9,309 bases of DNA. Origin: Nitrospirota bacterium (GTDB taxonomy: Bacteria > Nitrospirota_A > Leptospirillia > Leptospirillales > Leptospirillaceae). The stretch lies in assembly GCA_027415455.1 (NCBI GenBank), contig DAIBSV010000071.1, positions 1 to 9,309 on the forward strand, read 5' to 3'. Under the pieces are notes generated by a model. The model made no database searches. It was not told where the DNA came from and saw nothing but the letters and a program-made list of their open reading frames with translations. A program made the translations under genes and the position numbers. Below are positions 1 to 7,932 of the stretch, in pieces (the stretch's first letter is position 1; each line of letters opens with the position of its first letter).

Positions 1-521
1 ACGGCTACAACATCATCGGCGCCCGGGGGGCGATGCGCCGGGACCGGGATCTCCTGGCCCGGGAGCGGGCCTCCCTCGTCCGGGAAATCTCGGCGTGGGC
101 GCAGGGGAAGGACTTTCCCGAGATCCATCTGGTCTTCGACGGCTATCCCACCGACCGGGATCTTCTTCTGACGGGCTCCGGGACCGTCCGGGTGGTTTTT
201 TCGGAGGGGGCGGAAAATGCCGATGCGGTGATCGTGGCGCTGGCGGGCCGCTTCCGGGAGCGGGCGGCGGTGGTGAGTTCAGACCGGGAGGTGATCCGGG
301 AGATCGCAAGGCTGGGGGCGGAGCCGGTCTCCTCCCGGGACTTTCTCGCGCGGCTCGGCCGGGCCGGGGAGAGATCGCCGGTCCGGCCCTCCGCCCCCGG
401 GGCCGACTCCGGGAAGGGGGACGAGGAGCCCCCGCCCCCCTCCTACGGGAAAAAACGCGGGAACCCCCGGCGGCTCTCCAAGAAGGAGCGGGCTCAGAGA
501 AGGCTCCTGGACAAGTTCTGA
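1..521 (+). CDS. YacP/Rae1-family NYN-domain ribonuclease (5' partial)
   Basis: The gene enters the window already open. The frame starting at base 3 reads GYNIIG before the first ATG (base 33), and GYNIIG is the N-terminal motif of the NYN/PIN-like YacP family (usually DGYNxI), so the ATG at 33 is internal and the real start lies upstream. Family features continue in order: a central LVFDGY strand, SEGAENADAVI with acidic residues at the expected metal-binding loop, VVSSDREV, and a final SSRDFLARL helix. In Bacillus subtilis the family member Rae1 is an endoribonuclease acting on mRNA in the ribosomal A site; that function here is inferred from family membership. After the fold comes a Pro/Lys/Arg-rich, probably disordered tail of about 45 residues ending RRLLDKF, which could aid RNA or ribosome binding. 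The stop is TGA at 519-521. The last 28 bp overlap the 3' end of the convergent GGDEF-EAL gene. The family call is fairly certain; the exact substrate is unknown. Confidence 0.8.
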   Translation, partial: GYNIIGARGAMRRDRDLLARERASLVREISAWAQGKDFPEIHLVFDGYPTDRDLLLTGSGTVRVVFSEGAENADAVIVALAGRFRERAAVVSSDREVIREIARLGAEPVSSRDFLARLGRAGERSPVRPSAPGADSGKGDEEPPPPSYGKKRGNPRRLSKKERAQRRLLDKF

Positions 522-3500
522 GCGGCCTTTCCGCAGAGTCCCAGGACCCTGTCCACCATCGTCTCCCCGATCTCCCCCAGATCGGCCAGGGCGCCTGGTC
601 CGTGGCCCGGAGACTCCCATTTTTGCGGGTCGACCGCCTCCGCAAGCCTCCGGTGAAAGAGGTCGTGGTGGTTCCGGACCTCTGCGAAATCCTCCCCCGC
701 CTTCTCCCCCAGAAGTCTCTGCGTATAGTCGATCCAGCGGCAGACCAGGCACCGGTCCCGGGCCTCGCTCCATCCCGTCCATTCGTCCACCTCCCCGGGA
801 TTCCTGGGAAGTCGCCGGCAGAGATCCCGGGCGGCCCGGGCCACCATCAGGAGCGAGAGCTCCTCCATGTCGAACTCGGGCCACCGGAGGGCCTCGGTCC
901 AGGCGGCGGGAGTCCGGAATCCGGAAATCCATCCGGGAACCTCCCCGGGGGGGAGCGGAAGGGAGAGAACGGCCCCCTGGAGGACCGGACAGCCCAGGTG
1001 GGCCAGGATCTGGCCCTCCGCCTCGCTCTCGGCTCCCTTGGCCACCGGCCGGATCAGAAGCATGCGGGCCGTCCGCAGGAGGTTGGCGACGACGGCCAGG
1101 TCCTTGGGGTCCTCCATCAGGTTCCGGATGAAGCTCCGGTCGATCTTCACCTCGTCGATATCGAGCTCCTGGAGGGTCCGGATCGAGGCCTGCCCCGTTC
1201 CGAAGTCGTCGAGGCTCACCCCGAGCCCCAGGCTCCGGCATCCCGCAATCCCGCGCCTGGCCCGGACAGGGTCTCTCAGAACCTCGGACTCGGGGACCTC
1301 GAGCAGGATCTCCGGGGCCTTTGGATCCTCCTTCCTCCGGAGAAGGGCAGGAATCTCCCGGAGCTGGGAGACGAATTCCTCGGAGAGAAAGTGGCGGGCC
1401 CCGATGTTCACGCTCATCCGGAGGGGAAGCCCCGCCTCGCGCCAGCGCTCCTGCTGGGCCAGGGCCTCGGAGAGGACAAACCGTCCCAGGGCCGCCGTGA
1501 GGTTCGAGGACTCGACGACCTCGATGAAGGCGGAGGGGAGGAGGAGGCCCCGCTCCGGATGGTTCCATCGGACCAGGGCCTCGACCCCGGCGATCCCTCC
1601 GGTATGGAGGTCCACCTGGGGCTGGTAGTGGAGAAAGAGCTCGCCTGACACAAGGGCCCGGGAGAACTCCTCCCGGACGTGCTGGGCCTTTCTGGCCTTC
1701 TCCTCCATCTCCGGCTCGAAGAGGGCCCAGGTATTGCGCCCCCGCCCCTTGGCCCGGTAGAGGGCCAGGTCGGCGTGAGCGAGCAGGGTTTCGGGACTGG
1801 CCGGATCCTCGGGAAAGAGGACGATCCCCAGGCTCCCCGATATCTGCACGGGCGGGAAGGGGCCCGGCCCCAGCTCGAAGGGCTCCCGGAGAACGGCCAG
1901 GAGACGCTCGCAGAGGCGGGGAAGAATCCCGGGGGAGGCTCCCCCCAGAAGGAGCCCGAACTCGTCACCTCCCAGGCGGGCCAGGGTGTCGGTCGACTTC
2001 AGGACCCGTTCCAGGCGTCGGGCGACCTGGGTCAGGAGGCGGTCTCCCGCCGCGTGGCCCAGGGAGTCGTTCACCTCCTTGAAGTAGTCGAGGTCGAGGA
2101 TGCCCGCCGCGAAGCCTTCCCCGGAGCGTCTGGCCTTCTCCCAGGCCGCGTCGAGGCGCTCCCGGAAGAGCCCCCGGTTCGGAATCCCGGTGAGGAGGTC
2201 GTGGCTCGCGAGGTAGGCGATCCGCATCTCCCCCTCCTTCCGGTGGGAGATGTCGGAGAAGATCCCGATGTAGTGGGTGACCTCTCCCCCTTCCGTGAGG
2301 GAGAAGATGGAGAGCCATTCGCAGTAGGACTCCCCCGAGCGCTTCCGGTTCCAGATCTCCCCCTCCCATCCTCCCGTGCGCGCGATCGCGTCCCACATCG
2401 CCTCGTAGAAGGCCGGATCCTGCCGGTCCGACCGGAGGATCCGGGGCGTCCGGCCCAGCGCCTCCTCCCGGAGGAATCCGGTGATCCGGGTGAAGGCGGG
2501 GTTCACCTCCACGATCCGGCGGTTTTTGTCGGTGATCATGATCCCCTCGCCGGTGTGTTCGAAGATCCGGGCGTAGCGCTCCCGGATCTCCTCGTCCTTT
2601 CGCCGCTCGGTCACGTCCCGGGCGGCGATGACCAGCCCCTTGCGGGATCCGTCCTCGTGGAAGAGGGGAATCTTCGAGACCTCGAGCACCCGGGGCTCCC
2701 CGGAGGGGTCCGGGAGGGGTTCGAGGCCGGAGAGGGGACCTTTCGCCTCCCACGCGCGGGCGTCGGAACGATGGCAGGACTTGAAGACCTCCTCCAGGGC
2801 GGGATTCTGCTGTGCCAGCTCGAGGTCGGTCCGGTCCTGCCACTCGCCCGGGTCCCCCAGGGCGAAGAGCCGGCGGCCCGCCGGGTTCACCGTCTTCCAG
2901 CGGCCCTCTCCGTCCTTGAAGAGGATGGAATCGGGGAGATGGTCGATGAGGGTCGCGAGCCGCTCCTCCGATTCCTCCCGCAGGCGCAGGGCGTCGATCC
3001 GGTCCAGGGCCAGGGAGATAAGGCGGGAGGTTTCGACGACGAGCTCCCGGATCTCGGGGGAAAAGCGGCCGGGGACGTCGGAGACGACGGCGAAGACCCC
3101 GATGATGGCCCCGCCCCGGAAGAGCGGGCAGAGTCCGGTCGAGCGGAAGGAGAGAGCCCGGTAGTCCCGGGCCCGGGAAGAGATTCCTGCGGCTTCGTAT
3201 TCCACGTCGAGGTTGTTGATGAAGACGGGCTCCCGGCTGTTGAAGCAGCGGACCGCGCCGGTCCGGGCGTCCATGGATGCCGGGTCGAGGGAAAAGGCGA
3301 GCGGGTGGCGGCTCCTGTCGCTTTCGGGGTCCTCGATGTGGTGGACGCCCAGCCGAAGAAAGTCGCCCTGGCGTTCGTAGAAGCCGGCCGCGATGAAGCC
3401 CGCATGTTCGATCAGGATGCGGATCGTTCCTTCGCGAAGCGTCGCCTCGTCGGGACGGGCGAGGATCAGGGTGTTGACCGCGGAGAGGGCCCGGTAGAGG

Positions 3501-4018
3501 CGGGAGACGACGGCGAGCCGGTTTTCCGTATGGGAGAGGCGGTCCCGGAGGGAGGACCGGGCGAGAGAGTCTTCGAAAAGCCGGGCGAGGGAGGCGTCGA
3601 GAGAAGGGTTTTTCTCCCTGTCGGGCCGGACCTCCCCTGAAAATTCCAGGAGCAGGACCGCCTCGACCCCTCCGTCGTTACGGAGGGGAAGGGCCGCCGC
3701 CCGGACTCCCTCTCCATTCTCCGGGCCGGGATCGTCCCAGGGGGAGAGCGCGCTCTCCTCGATCCGGAGGGGCGCCCCCTTTTCGAAGACGGCCCTCGCC
3801 AGGGTCTCGAGAGGTTTCGGGAGGGGGTCCGGGCCGGGATCGGCCGCGGTCTCTTCGGAGATCTCCCCCCGGAAGACGAGACGGGTCCTCCGGGCGCCGG
3901 TCAGCGCCCGGGCGCCCGCGAGAAGAATCTCGATCTCTCCCCCGGGGTCCTCCCCCGGGGCGGGGGAGAACCCCGGCCTATTCGCGGCCCTTTCCGGGCC
4001 GTGCGATTCGGAATCCAT
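494..4018 (-). CDS. GAF-GAF-PAS-PAS-GGDEF-EAL c-di-GMP protein with CZB-like C-terminus
   Basis: This 1174-residue cytoplasmic sensor has no signal peptide or membrane segment. Domains by eye: a weak GAF-like domain at 25-160, a clear GAF at 175-340, PAS at 353-475, PAS at 480-597 (ends in the typical DISHRKEGE linker), GGDEF at 600-770, EAL at 780-1035, and a helical C-terminal domain at 1048-1174. The diguanylate cyclase half looks active: DLDYFKEVND at 642-651 and GGDEF at 683-687. Its inhibitory site is K674-S-T-D677 rather than RxxD. In the phosphodiesterase half E813 (EAL), N871, E907, D937-D938, K958 and Q1014 are present. The residue matching the general-base Glu of AEGVE motifs is K994 (AKGAE), so c-di-GMP hydrolysis is doubtful. 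The C-terminal domain has C1090-L-V-C-R-W and H1118xxxH1122, like a chemoreceptor zinc-binding (CZB) domain, but no upstream His ligand is visible. The ATG at 4016-4018 has only a weak GAAAGG ribosome-binding site. Domain calls are confident; the sensed signals are unknown. Confidence 0.92.
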   Translation of the reverse strand: MDSESHGPERAANRPGFSPAPGEDPGGEIEILLAGARALTGARRTRLVFRGEISEETAADPGPDPLPKPLETLARAVFEKGAPLRIEESALSPWDDPGPENGEGVRAAALPLRNDGGVEAVLLLEFSGEVRPDREKNPSLDASLARLFEDSLARSSLRDRLSHTENRLAVVSRLYRALSAVNTLILARPDEATLREGTIRILIEHAGFIAAGFYERQGDFLRLGVHHIEDPESDRSRHPLAFSLDPASMDARTGAVRCFNSREPVFINNLDVEYEAAGISSRARDYRALSFRSTGLCPLFRGGAIIGVFAVVSDVPGRFSPEIRELVVETSRLISLALDRIDALRLREESEERLATLIDHLPDSILFKDGEGRWKTVNPAGRRLFALGDPGEWQDRTDLELAQQNPALEEVFKSCHRSDARAWEAKGPLSGLEPLPDPSGEPRVLEVSKIPLFHEDGSRKGLVIAARDVTERRKDEEIRERYARIFEHTGEGIMITDKNRRIVEVNPAFTRITGFLREEALGRTPRILRSDRQDPAFYEAMWDAIARTGGWEGEIWNRKRSGESYCEWLSIFSLTEGGEVTHYIGIFSDISHRKEGEMRIAYLASHDLLTGIPNRGLFRERLDAAWEKARRSGEGFAAGILDLDYFKEVNDSLGHAAGDRLLTQVARRLERVLKSTDTLARLGGDEFGLLLGGASPGILPRLCERLLAVLREPFELGPGPFPPVQISGSLGIVLFPEDPASPETLLAHADLALYRAKGRGRNTWALFEPEMEEKARKAQHVREEFSRALVSGELFLHYQPQVDLHTGGIAGVEALVRWNHPERGLLLPSAFIEVVESSNLTAALGRFVLSEALAQQERWREAGLPLRMSVNIGARHFLSEEFVSQLREIPALLRRKEDPKAPEILLEVPESEVLRDPVRARRGIAGCRSLGLGVSLDDFGTGQASIRTLQELDIDEVKIDRSFIRNLMEDPKDLAVVANLLRTARMLLIRPVAKGAESEAEGQILAHLGCPVLQGAVLSLPLPPGEVPGWISGFRTPAAWTEALRWPEFDMEELSLLMVARAARDLCRRLPRNPGEVDEWTGWSEARDRCLVCRWIDYTQRLLGEKAGEDFAEVRNHHDLFHRRLAEAVDPQKWESPGHGPGALADLGEIGETMVDRVLGLCGKAAQNLSRSLL

Positions 4019-4027
4019 GGGGCCGGG

Positions 4028-4043
4028 CCTTTCTCGTGAAAGG
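4028..4043 (-). promoter_or_regulatory. Leader hairpin sequestering the weak SD of the GGDEF-EAL gene
   Basis: On the - strand transcript, CCTTTC-ACGA-GAAAGG forms a perfect 6-bp stem with a 4-nt loop. Its 3' arm, GAAAGG, is the only Shine-Dalgarno-like sequence near the ATG at 4018 (9-nt spacing). If formed, the hairpin would hide the ribosome-binding site. The hairpin is seen in the sequence; a regulatory role is inference. A short stem like this can arise by chance. Confidence 0.3.
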
Positions 4044-4136
4044 GAGGCTCCTCTTTCCTCCGGCCTCGGGAAGAGAAAGACGGAGGAAAGAGGGCCGTCG
4101 GCGCTTGTTCTTTAGTCGCGACCTGTGGTAGTTTTT

Positions 4137-4163
4137 GATTGTCGATTGAAGATTGAATTGTCG
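4137..4163. repeat. Three tandem GATTGNN heptads plus repeated ATTGTCG in the divergent intergenic region
   Basis: GATTGTC, GATTGAA and GATTGAA follow each other without gaps (4137-4157). ATTGTCG occurs twice with a 19-bp offset (4138-4144 and 4157-4163). This AT-rich block is unusual in such GC-rich DNA and sits between two divergently transcribed regulator genes, 119 bp from the GGDEF-EAL start and 149 bp from the STAND start. Tandem heptads of this kind are typical binding arrays for BTAD/SARP-type activators, so autoregulation by the neighbouring BTAD-like protein is plausible but unproven. I could not identify a convincing sigma-70 promoter on either strand here. Confidence 0.5.
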
Positions 4164-4230
4164 TTATGGCCGGATGTCAGGGCTCGGCCTAGCCATCCTA
4201 GCGAAATCCGGGAATCGGGTAAACGGCAGG

Positions 4231-4249
4231 TCTGAAATCATTTTTCAGA
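4231..4249. promoter_or_regulatory. Perfect 7-5-7 inverted repeat upstream of the STAND regulator gene
   Basis: TCTGAAA and TTTCAGA flank a 5-nt TCATT centre. The repeat lies 62 bp upstream of the STAND gene ATG, in locally AT-rich sequence within GC-rich surroundings. It could be a dimeric operator, or a hairpin if it lies in the 5' UTR. It is not followed by a T run, so it does not look like a terminator. Confidence 0.35.
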
Positions 4250-4264
4250 GTCCGGGGCGGAGGG

Positions 4265-4311
4265 CCGGGGGAGCCGTCCCAAGACCGCCCCCGGTCCGGA
4301 GGGGAAGGACC
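4265..4311 (+). promoter_or_regulatory. GC-rich leader with two mutually exclusive hairpins around the SD
   Basis: CCGGGGG at 4265-4271 can pair with CCCCCGG at 4288-4294 (7 bp). Alternatively GGTCC at 4293-4297 pairs with GGACC at 4307-4311 (5 bp), placing the Shine-Dalgarno sequence GGAGG (4298-4302) in the 9-nt loop directly before the ATG. The two stems share 4293-4294 and cannot both form. GGAGG with 9-nt spacing is what decides the 4312 start. A switching role is speculative because high G+C makes such pairings common. Confidence 0.35.
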
Positions 4312-7300
4312 ATGGTGGACCCGCCTTTGTCTCGCCTTCGTCTCCTGGGGTTTCCCACCGTCTTCCGGGACGGGCGGGACCACTCCGTTCCCGTCGTCGA
4401 CAAGCCCTGGGCCCTCCTGTTCTACCTCGCTCTGGAACGGGGCCCCCAGCCCCGGGAGGCTCTTGTCCCCCTTCTCTGGCCGGACAAGAGTCTCCGCGCA
4501 GGCCGCGCCAATCTGAGCGCCACTCTCTACACCCTGGGCCGCTGGTTCGGCCCGGCCCTTCCCCTCGACAAATCCCCGGACGCCCTCGCCTTCCGCTCCC
4601 CCCTGTCCGGCCAAACGGAGGATCCGGTCGATGCGGTGGAATTTTTCTCGGACCGTGCCCCCGCCTCCTGCGACCGTCTCCACGACCCGGCCTTCTGTCC
4701 CGACTGCCGCGCTCTTCTGGCCGGACGTCTCGCCCTCTTCCGGGGCTCCTTCCTCGAGGGGGCCTTCCTGCGTGCGCCGGAGCCCTTCCTCCGCTGGACA
4801 GAGCTTGTGGGGACAAGGGTCTCCGCCCGGAGGGAGGAGCTCCGGCGGCGTCTTGGGGATCCCGGTCTTTCGGCCAGGGTCTCCCCCTCCCTTTCCGGCC
4901 CTTTTCTGGAGCGCCGCCAGATCACCCTTCTCGCCTTCCTTCTCTCCGCTCCTTCCGATCTTGAGCCCGAAGAAAGGCTCGAGGCGGAGCGGGCCTGGCG
5001 CCCTGCGGCGGAATCGCTCCTCAGAACCGGGGGAGGATGGCTTCTGCCGTCCGTCGAGTTTTCCCTTCTCGCCGCCTTCGGCTTCCCGAAGGCCCGGGAG
5101 GAGGCGGCGCCGGGGGCCTTCCAGGCGGCCCGGGCAGTCATCCGGGCCTTCCGGGAGCTGGCGCCGGAAGGACTTGAAATCCGCGCAGGCCTTCATGCGG
5201 GGGAGGGCACGGTCGACTGGTCCCGGAACTCTCCCGACGCGACCGGAGACCGGACCCTCGAGGCGGGTCGGGTGGCCCGGGAAGCCCCGTCCGGGGAGAT
5301 CGCCGCGAGCGACGCGGCCGTCCGGCTCCTTTCCCGCGTCGCCCGGGCGATTCCGCTCGGGAAGAGCGTTCCCGACAGGACCGGCGGGAAGATCGATCTC
5401 TTCCTCCTTGCGGAGGGGGTACCCCCGGAGACGGGAGGCGAACGTCTCCTGGTGGGCCGGGAAGAGGAGCAGGCCCGCCTCCGGGAACTCTGGACGGAGG
5501 TGGGCCGGGGGATCTCCCGGACGGTCTGGATCGTGGGGGAGGCCGGTCTCGGGAAATCCTCCCTGACCGGAGCCATGGCGCGTCTGGTGGCGTCGGGGGC
5601 CGAGATTCCGGCGGGAAAGGTTCGGAACTATTGCTGCCGCCCCGGATCCCGGGAGATCCCCTGGGATCCGGTGGCCCGGGGGCTTCGCCGCGACCTGGAG
5701 TTCGAAGGCGAACGGCTGATTCCCTCCGAGCGCCGCTACCGGGCGGAACGCCTCCTTCTCTCCCTGGATCTGCCCGTGTCGGAGACCCTTCCGGTCCTCC
5801 TCCATCTTCTCGAGGGTCCCGGTCCCTGGTCGGGCGATCTTCTTCGCCATCCCCCCGAGGGACTGGGGCCGAAGATCGAGCGCCTCCTCCTCACGATTTT
5901 CGCCCGTCCGGAGGGGGACCTCCCGCTTTTTCTGGTGGTCGAGGACCTTCACTGGGTCGACCACGCCACGGGAGAGCTTCTCCGGAAATGGCCGCTCCGC
6001 AAAGAGGGTCCCCCCGTCCTTCTTTTGCTCACCGCCCGGGAGAAGTCCGCCCTGACCTCCCGCCTTCTTCCCGAGCCCGATCTCATCCTTCCTCTTCGCC
6101 GGCTCGACCGGGGGGCCAGCCGTCTCCTGGTCGAGTCGATTTCCGGGGGATCCCTTCCGCAAAGGCGCCTCCGGGAGATCCTCGATCTCGGGGAGGGGGT
6201 TCCGCTTTTTCTCCGGGAGCTCGCCCGCTCCGGTTCGACCGACCGTCTTCCCGCCACGGTCCGGGATCTTTTGGCCTCCCGCATCCCCGATCCGGGAGAG
6301 GACCGGGAGATCGTCGAAGCGGCCGCCTGCCTGGGCGGGCCCTTCGAGTGCTCTCTCCTCGCGGCGGTCGTGGCGGCCCGGGCCGGCCTCCCTCTCTCCG
6401 TCGACAGGGTCCGGGAGCGCCTCTCTCTTCTCGGAGAGCAGGGAATCCTCGAGGAGGACCGACCCGGCTCCGACCCGGTCTTCGATTTCACCCATGCCCT
6501 TCTCCGGGAGGCGATCGTGGCGGCCCTCCCTCCCGGACGCCGGCGGGCGCTTCACGGCATCATCGCCGGAACTCTCCGGGACAAATTCCCCGAGCGGGTC
6601 GCCCGGGCCCCGGAAATCCTGGCCGAACATCTGGAACGTTCCGGGGATCGTCCGGGATCGGTGGCGGCCTGGATCACCGCCGCCGGGCGCTCCGCCTCCC
6701 TGGGGGCCTTCCGGGACGCTCTGGAAGATCTCGAGCGGGCCCTCTGTCTGTTCCGGAAAGACCCGAAGAGCGGAGGCGATCCCGTCCGGGAACTCGAGAT
6801 CCTCCTGGCCATGGGCCCTCTCGCCCTGGCCGTCCATGGATACGGGTCTCGAAGGGTGGAGGAGGTCTACGGGCGCGCCTTCGCCCTCTGCGGGGAGGCC
6901 CTGGGACGCGCCCTCCCCTTTCCCGTCCTCCTCGGGGTGGCCGCAAGCGCCTTCACCCGGTCGGGCCCTTCCGGGGCGCGTCCCTTTATGGAACAGCTCG
7001 AACGCCGGGCCGGGGAGACGGGAGGGGAGGAGGCCAAACGGGCGATGGCCCGGATCGGGGCGGCCAGGTTCTGGGAGGGGCGGCTCTCCGGGGCGGAGGA
7101 ATGTCTTCTGGAGGTGCTCGCCTCCCCGTCTCCCGCCCGGGATCCGGAGCGCGGGGAGAGCCTCCTCCTCCCCTATGCCGAGGATCCGGCGGTCGGGGCC
7201 TTCTCCTATCTCTCCTTTTCCGCCCAGATCGCGGGACGGGCGGAGGAAGCCCTCCGCCTGTCGAAAGAGGGGGAGCGCCGGGCCCGGGAGATCGACCATC

Positions 7301-7932
7301 CCTTTTCGGAGGGTTTAGCGGCCACCTTCGCGGCCTTCCTGCAGGTTTTTCGGGGAGACCGGGAACGGGCTCCGGAGGCGGCCTTCCGAACCGTTTCCCT
7401 TTCGGAGAAATACGGATTCCGACAGTGGGAGGCGATAGGACGGCTGGTCCTCGATTGGTGCCGGGGGGACGGGGAGGCCGCGCTTTCGGCCCGGGAGAGG
7501 GTTGCAAGCCTTCGGGAGATGGTGCCCGGCGTCATTCCGATCTTTGTCCTGGCCGAGGCGGAGACGGCCCTTTCGGCCGGCCTTCCGGAGATGGCCCTCG
7601 AGGCGCTTCGCCGGGGGCAGGAGGAGGCCCGCAAGACGGGGACCGCTCTTTTTGACACGGAACTCTCCCGGTTGTGCGGAGAGGCCCTCTTCCGTCTCGA
7701 CCCGGACGGGAACCGCCGGGAGGCGGCCCGTCTGTTCCGGAAGGCGCGGGACGGGGCCCGCAAGGCCAAAATGGGCTGGTTCGCCTTCCGGGCGGCCCTG
7801 GCCCTCGTTCGCCTGGATCCCGCCCTGACCTCCTGTCTGGGGGACTCCCTCTCACGGCTTTCGGGAGGCGACGGTCTTCCCGAGGTGGCCCGGGCCCGGG
7901 AGATCCTCGGGAAGACCCCATACCCGGTCTGA
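4312..7932 (+). CDS. BTAD-like / pseudo-cyclase / STAND ATPase regulator with TPR-like C-terminus
   Basis: This 1206-residue cytoplasmic protein is read from the ATG at 4312, preceded by GGAGG at 9 nt. An in-frame TTG at 4153 would add 53 residues unlike the family and has no ribosome-binding site. Residues 5-85 resemble the winged-helix part of BTAD/SARP regulators ([37 protein letters not shown]). Residues 115-175 resemble the following helical BTAD part (CPDCRALL...LFRGSFLEG). Residues 200-368 match the class III cyclase domain that precedes ATPases in CyaB-like proteins (ERRQITLL start), but both metal Asp positions (L210, F250) and the transition-state Asn (L316) are replaced, so it should be inactive. 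An AAA/STAND domain follows from about 378, with Walker A GEAGLGKS at 409-416 and Walker B LVVED at 541-545. Residues 740-1200 are helical, TPR-like. It is probably a signal-gated transcriptional regulator, divergent from the GGDEF-EAL gene. The last six codons and the stop lie inside an antisense response-regulator remnant, so the native C-terminus may be lost. Confidence 0.88.
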   Translation: MVDPPLSRLRLLGFPTVFRDGRDHSVPVVDKPWALLFYLALERGPQPREALVPLLWPDKSLRAGRANLSATLYTLGRWFGPALPLDKSPDALAFRSPLSGQTEDPVDAVEFFSDRAPASCDRLHDPAFCPDCRALLAGRLALFRGSFLEGAFLRAPEPFLRWTELVGTRVSARREELRRRLGDPGLSARVSPSLSGPFLERRQITLLAFLLSAPSDLEPEERLEAERAWRPAAESLLRTGGGWLLPSVEFSLLAAFGFPKAREEAAPGAFQAARAVIRAFRELAPEGLEIRAGLHAGEGTVDWSRNSPDATGDRTLEAGRVAREAPSGEIAASDAAVRLLSRVARAIPLGKSVPDRTGGKIDLFLLAEGVPPETGGERLLVGREEEQARLRELWTEVGRGISRTVWIVGEAGLGKSSLTGAMARLVASGAEIPAGKVRNYCCRPGSREIPWDPVARGLRRDLEFEGERLIPSERRYRAERLLLSLDLPVSETLPVLLHLLEGPGPWSGDLLRHPPEGLGPKIERLLLTIFARPEGDLPLFLVVEDLHWVDHATGELLRKWPLRKEGPPVLLLLTAREKSALTSRLLPEPDLILPLRRLDRGASRLLVESISGGSLPQRRLREILDLGEGVPLFLRELARSGSTDRLPATVRDLLASRIPDPGEDREIVEAAACLGGPFECSLLAAVVAARAGLPLSVDRVRERLSLLGEQGILEEDRPGSDPVFDFTHALLREAIVAALPPGRRRALHGIIAGTLRDKFPERVARAPEILAEHLERSGDRPGSVAAWITAAGRSASLGAFRDALEDLERALCLFRKDPKSGGDPVRELEILLAMGPLALAVHGYGSRRVEEVYGRAFALCGEALGRALPFPVLLGVAASAFTRSGPSGARPFMEQLERRAGETGGEEAKRAMARIGAARFWEGRLSGAEECLLEVLASPSPARDPERGESLLLPYAEDPAVGAFSYLSFSAQIAGRAEEALRLSKEGERRAREIDHPFSEGLAATFAAFLQVFRGDRERAPEAAFRTVSLSEKYGFRQWEAIGRLVLDWCRGDGEAALSARERVASLREMVPGVIPIFVLAEAETALSAGLPEMALEALRRGQEEARKTGTALFDTELSRLCGEALFRLDPDGNRREAARLFRKARDGARKAKMGWFAFRAALALVRLDPALTSCLGDSLSRLSGGDGLPEVARAREILGKTPYPV

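Noticed and set aside
33..35. ATG 33 as the true start of the YacP-like gene
   Set aside because: The conserved GYNIIG motif is encoded upstream of it in the same frame (3-20).
95..3640. Long + strand open frames antisense to the GGDEF-EAL gene (95-1648, 1679-3640 and smaller ones)
   Set aside because: Translations are low-complexity Pro/Gly/Arg/Glu mixtures with no domain. They are expected side effects of high third-position G+C opposite a well-supported gene.
4231..4249. Rho-independent terminator upstream of the STAND gene
   Set aside because: The inverted repeat is AT-rich and no T run follows its 3' arm.
4153..4311. N-terminal extension of the STAND protein from TTG 4153
   Set aside because: The extra 53 residues match nothing, include the inverted repeat and leader hairpins, and lack a ribosome-binding site. 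The ATG at 4312 has GGAGG at 9 nt and starts just before the conserved fold.
4198..7299. A 1033-codon - strand open frame opposite the STAND gene
   Set aside because: It has no recognisable motifs, a repetitive Gly/Pro/Arg/Glu composition, and lies entirely antisense to a gene with clear Walker motifs.
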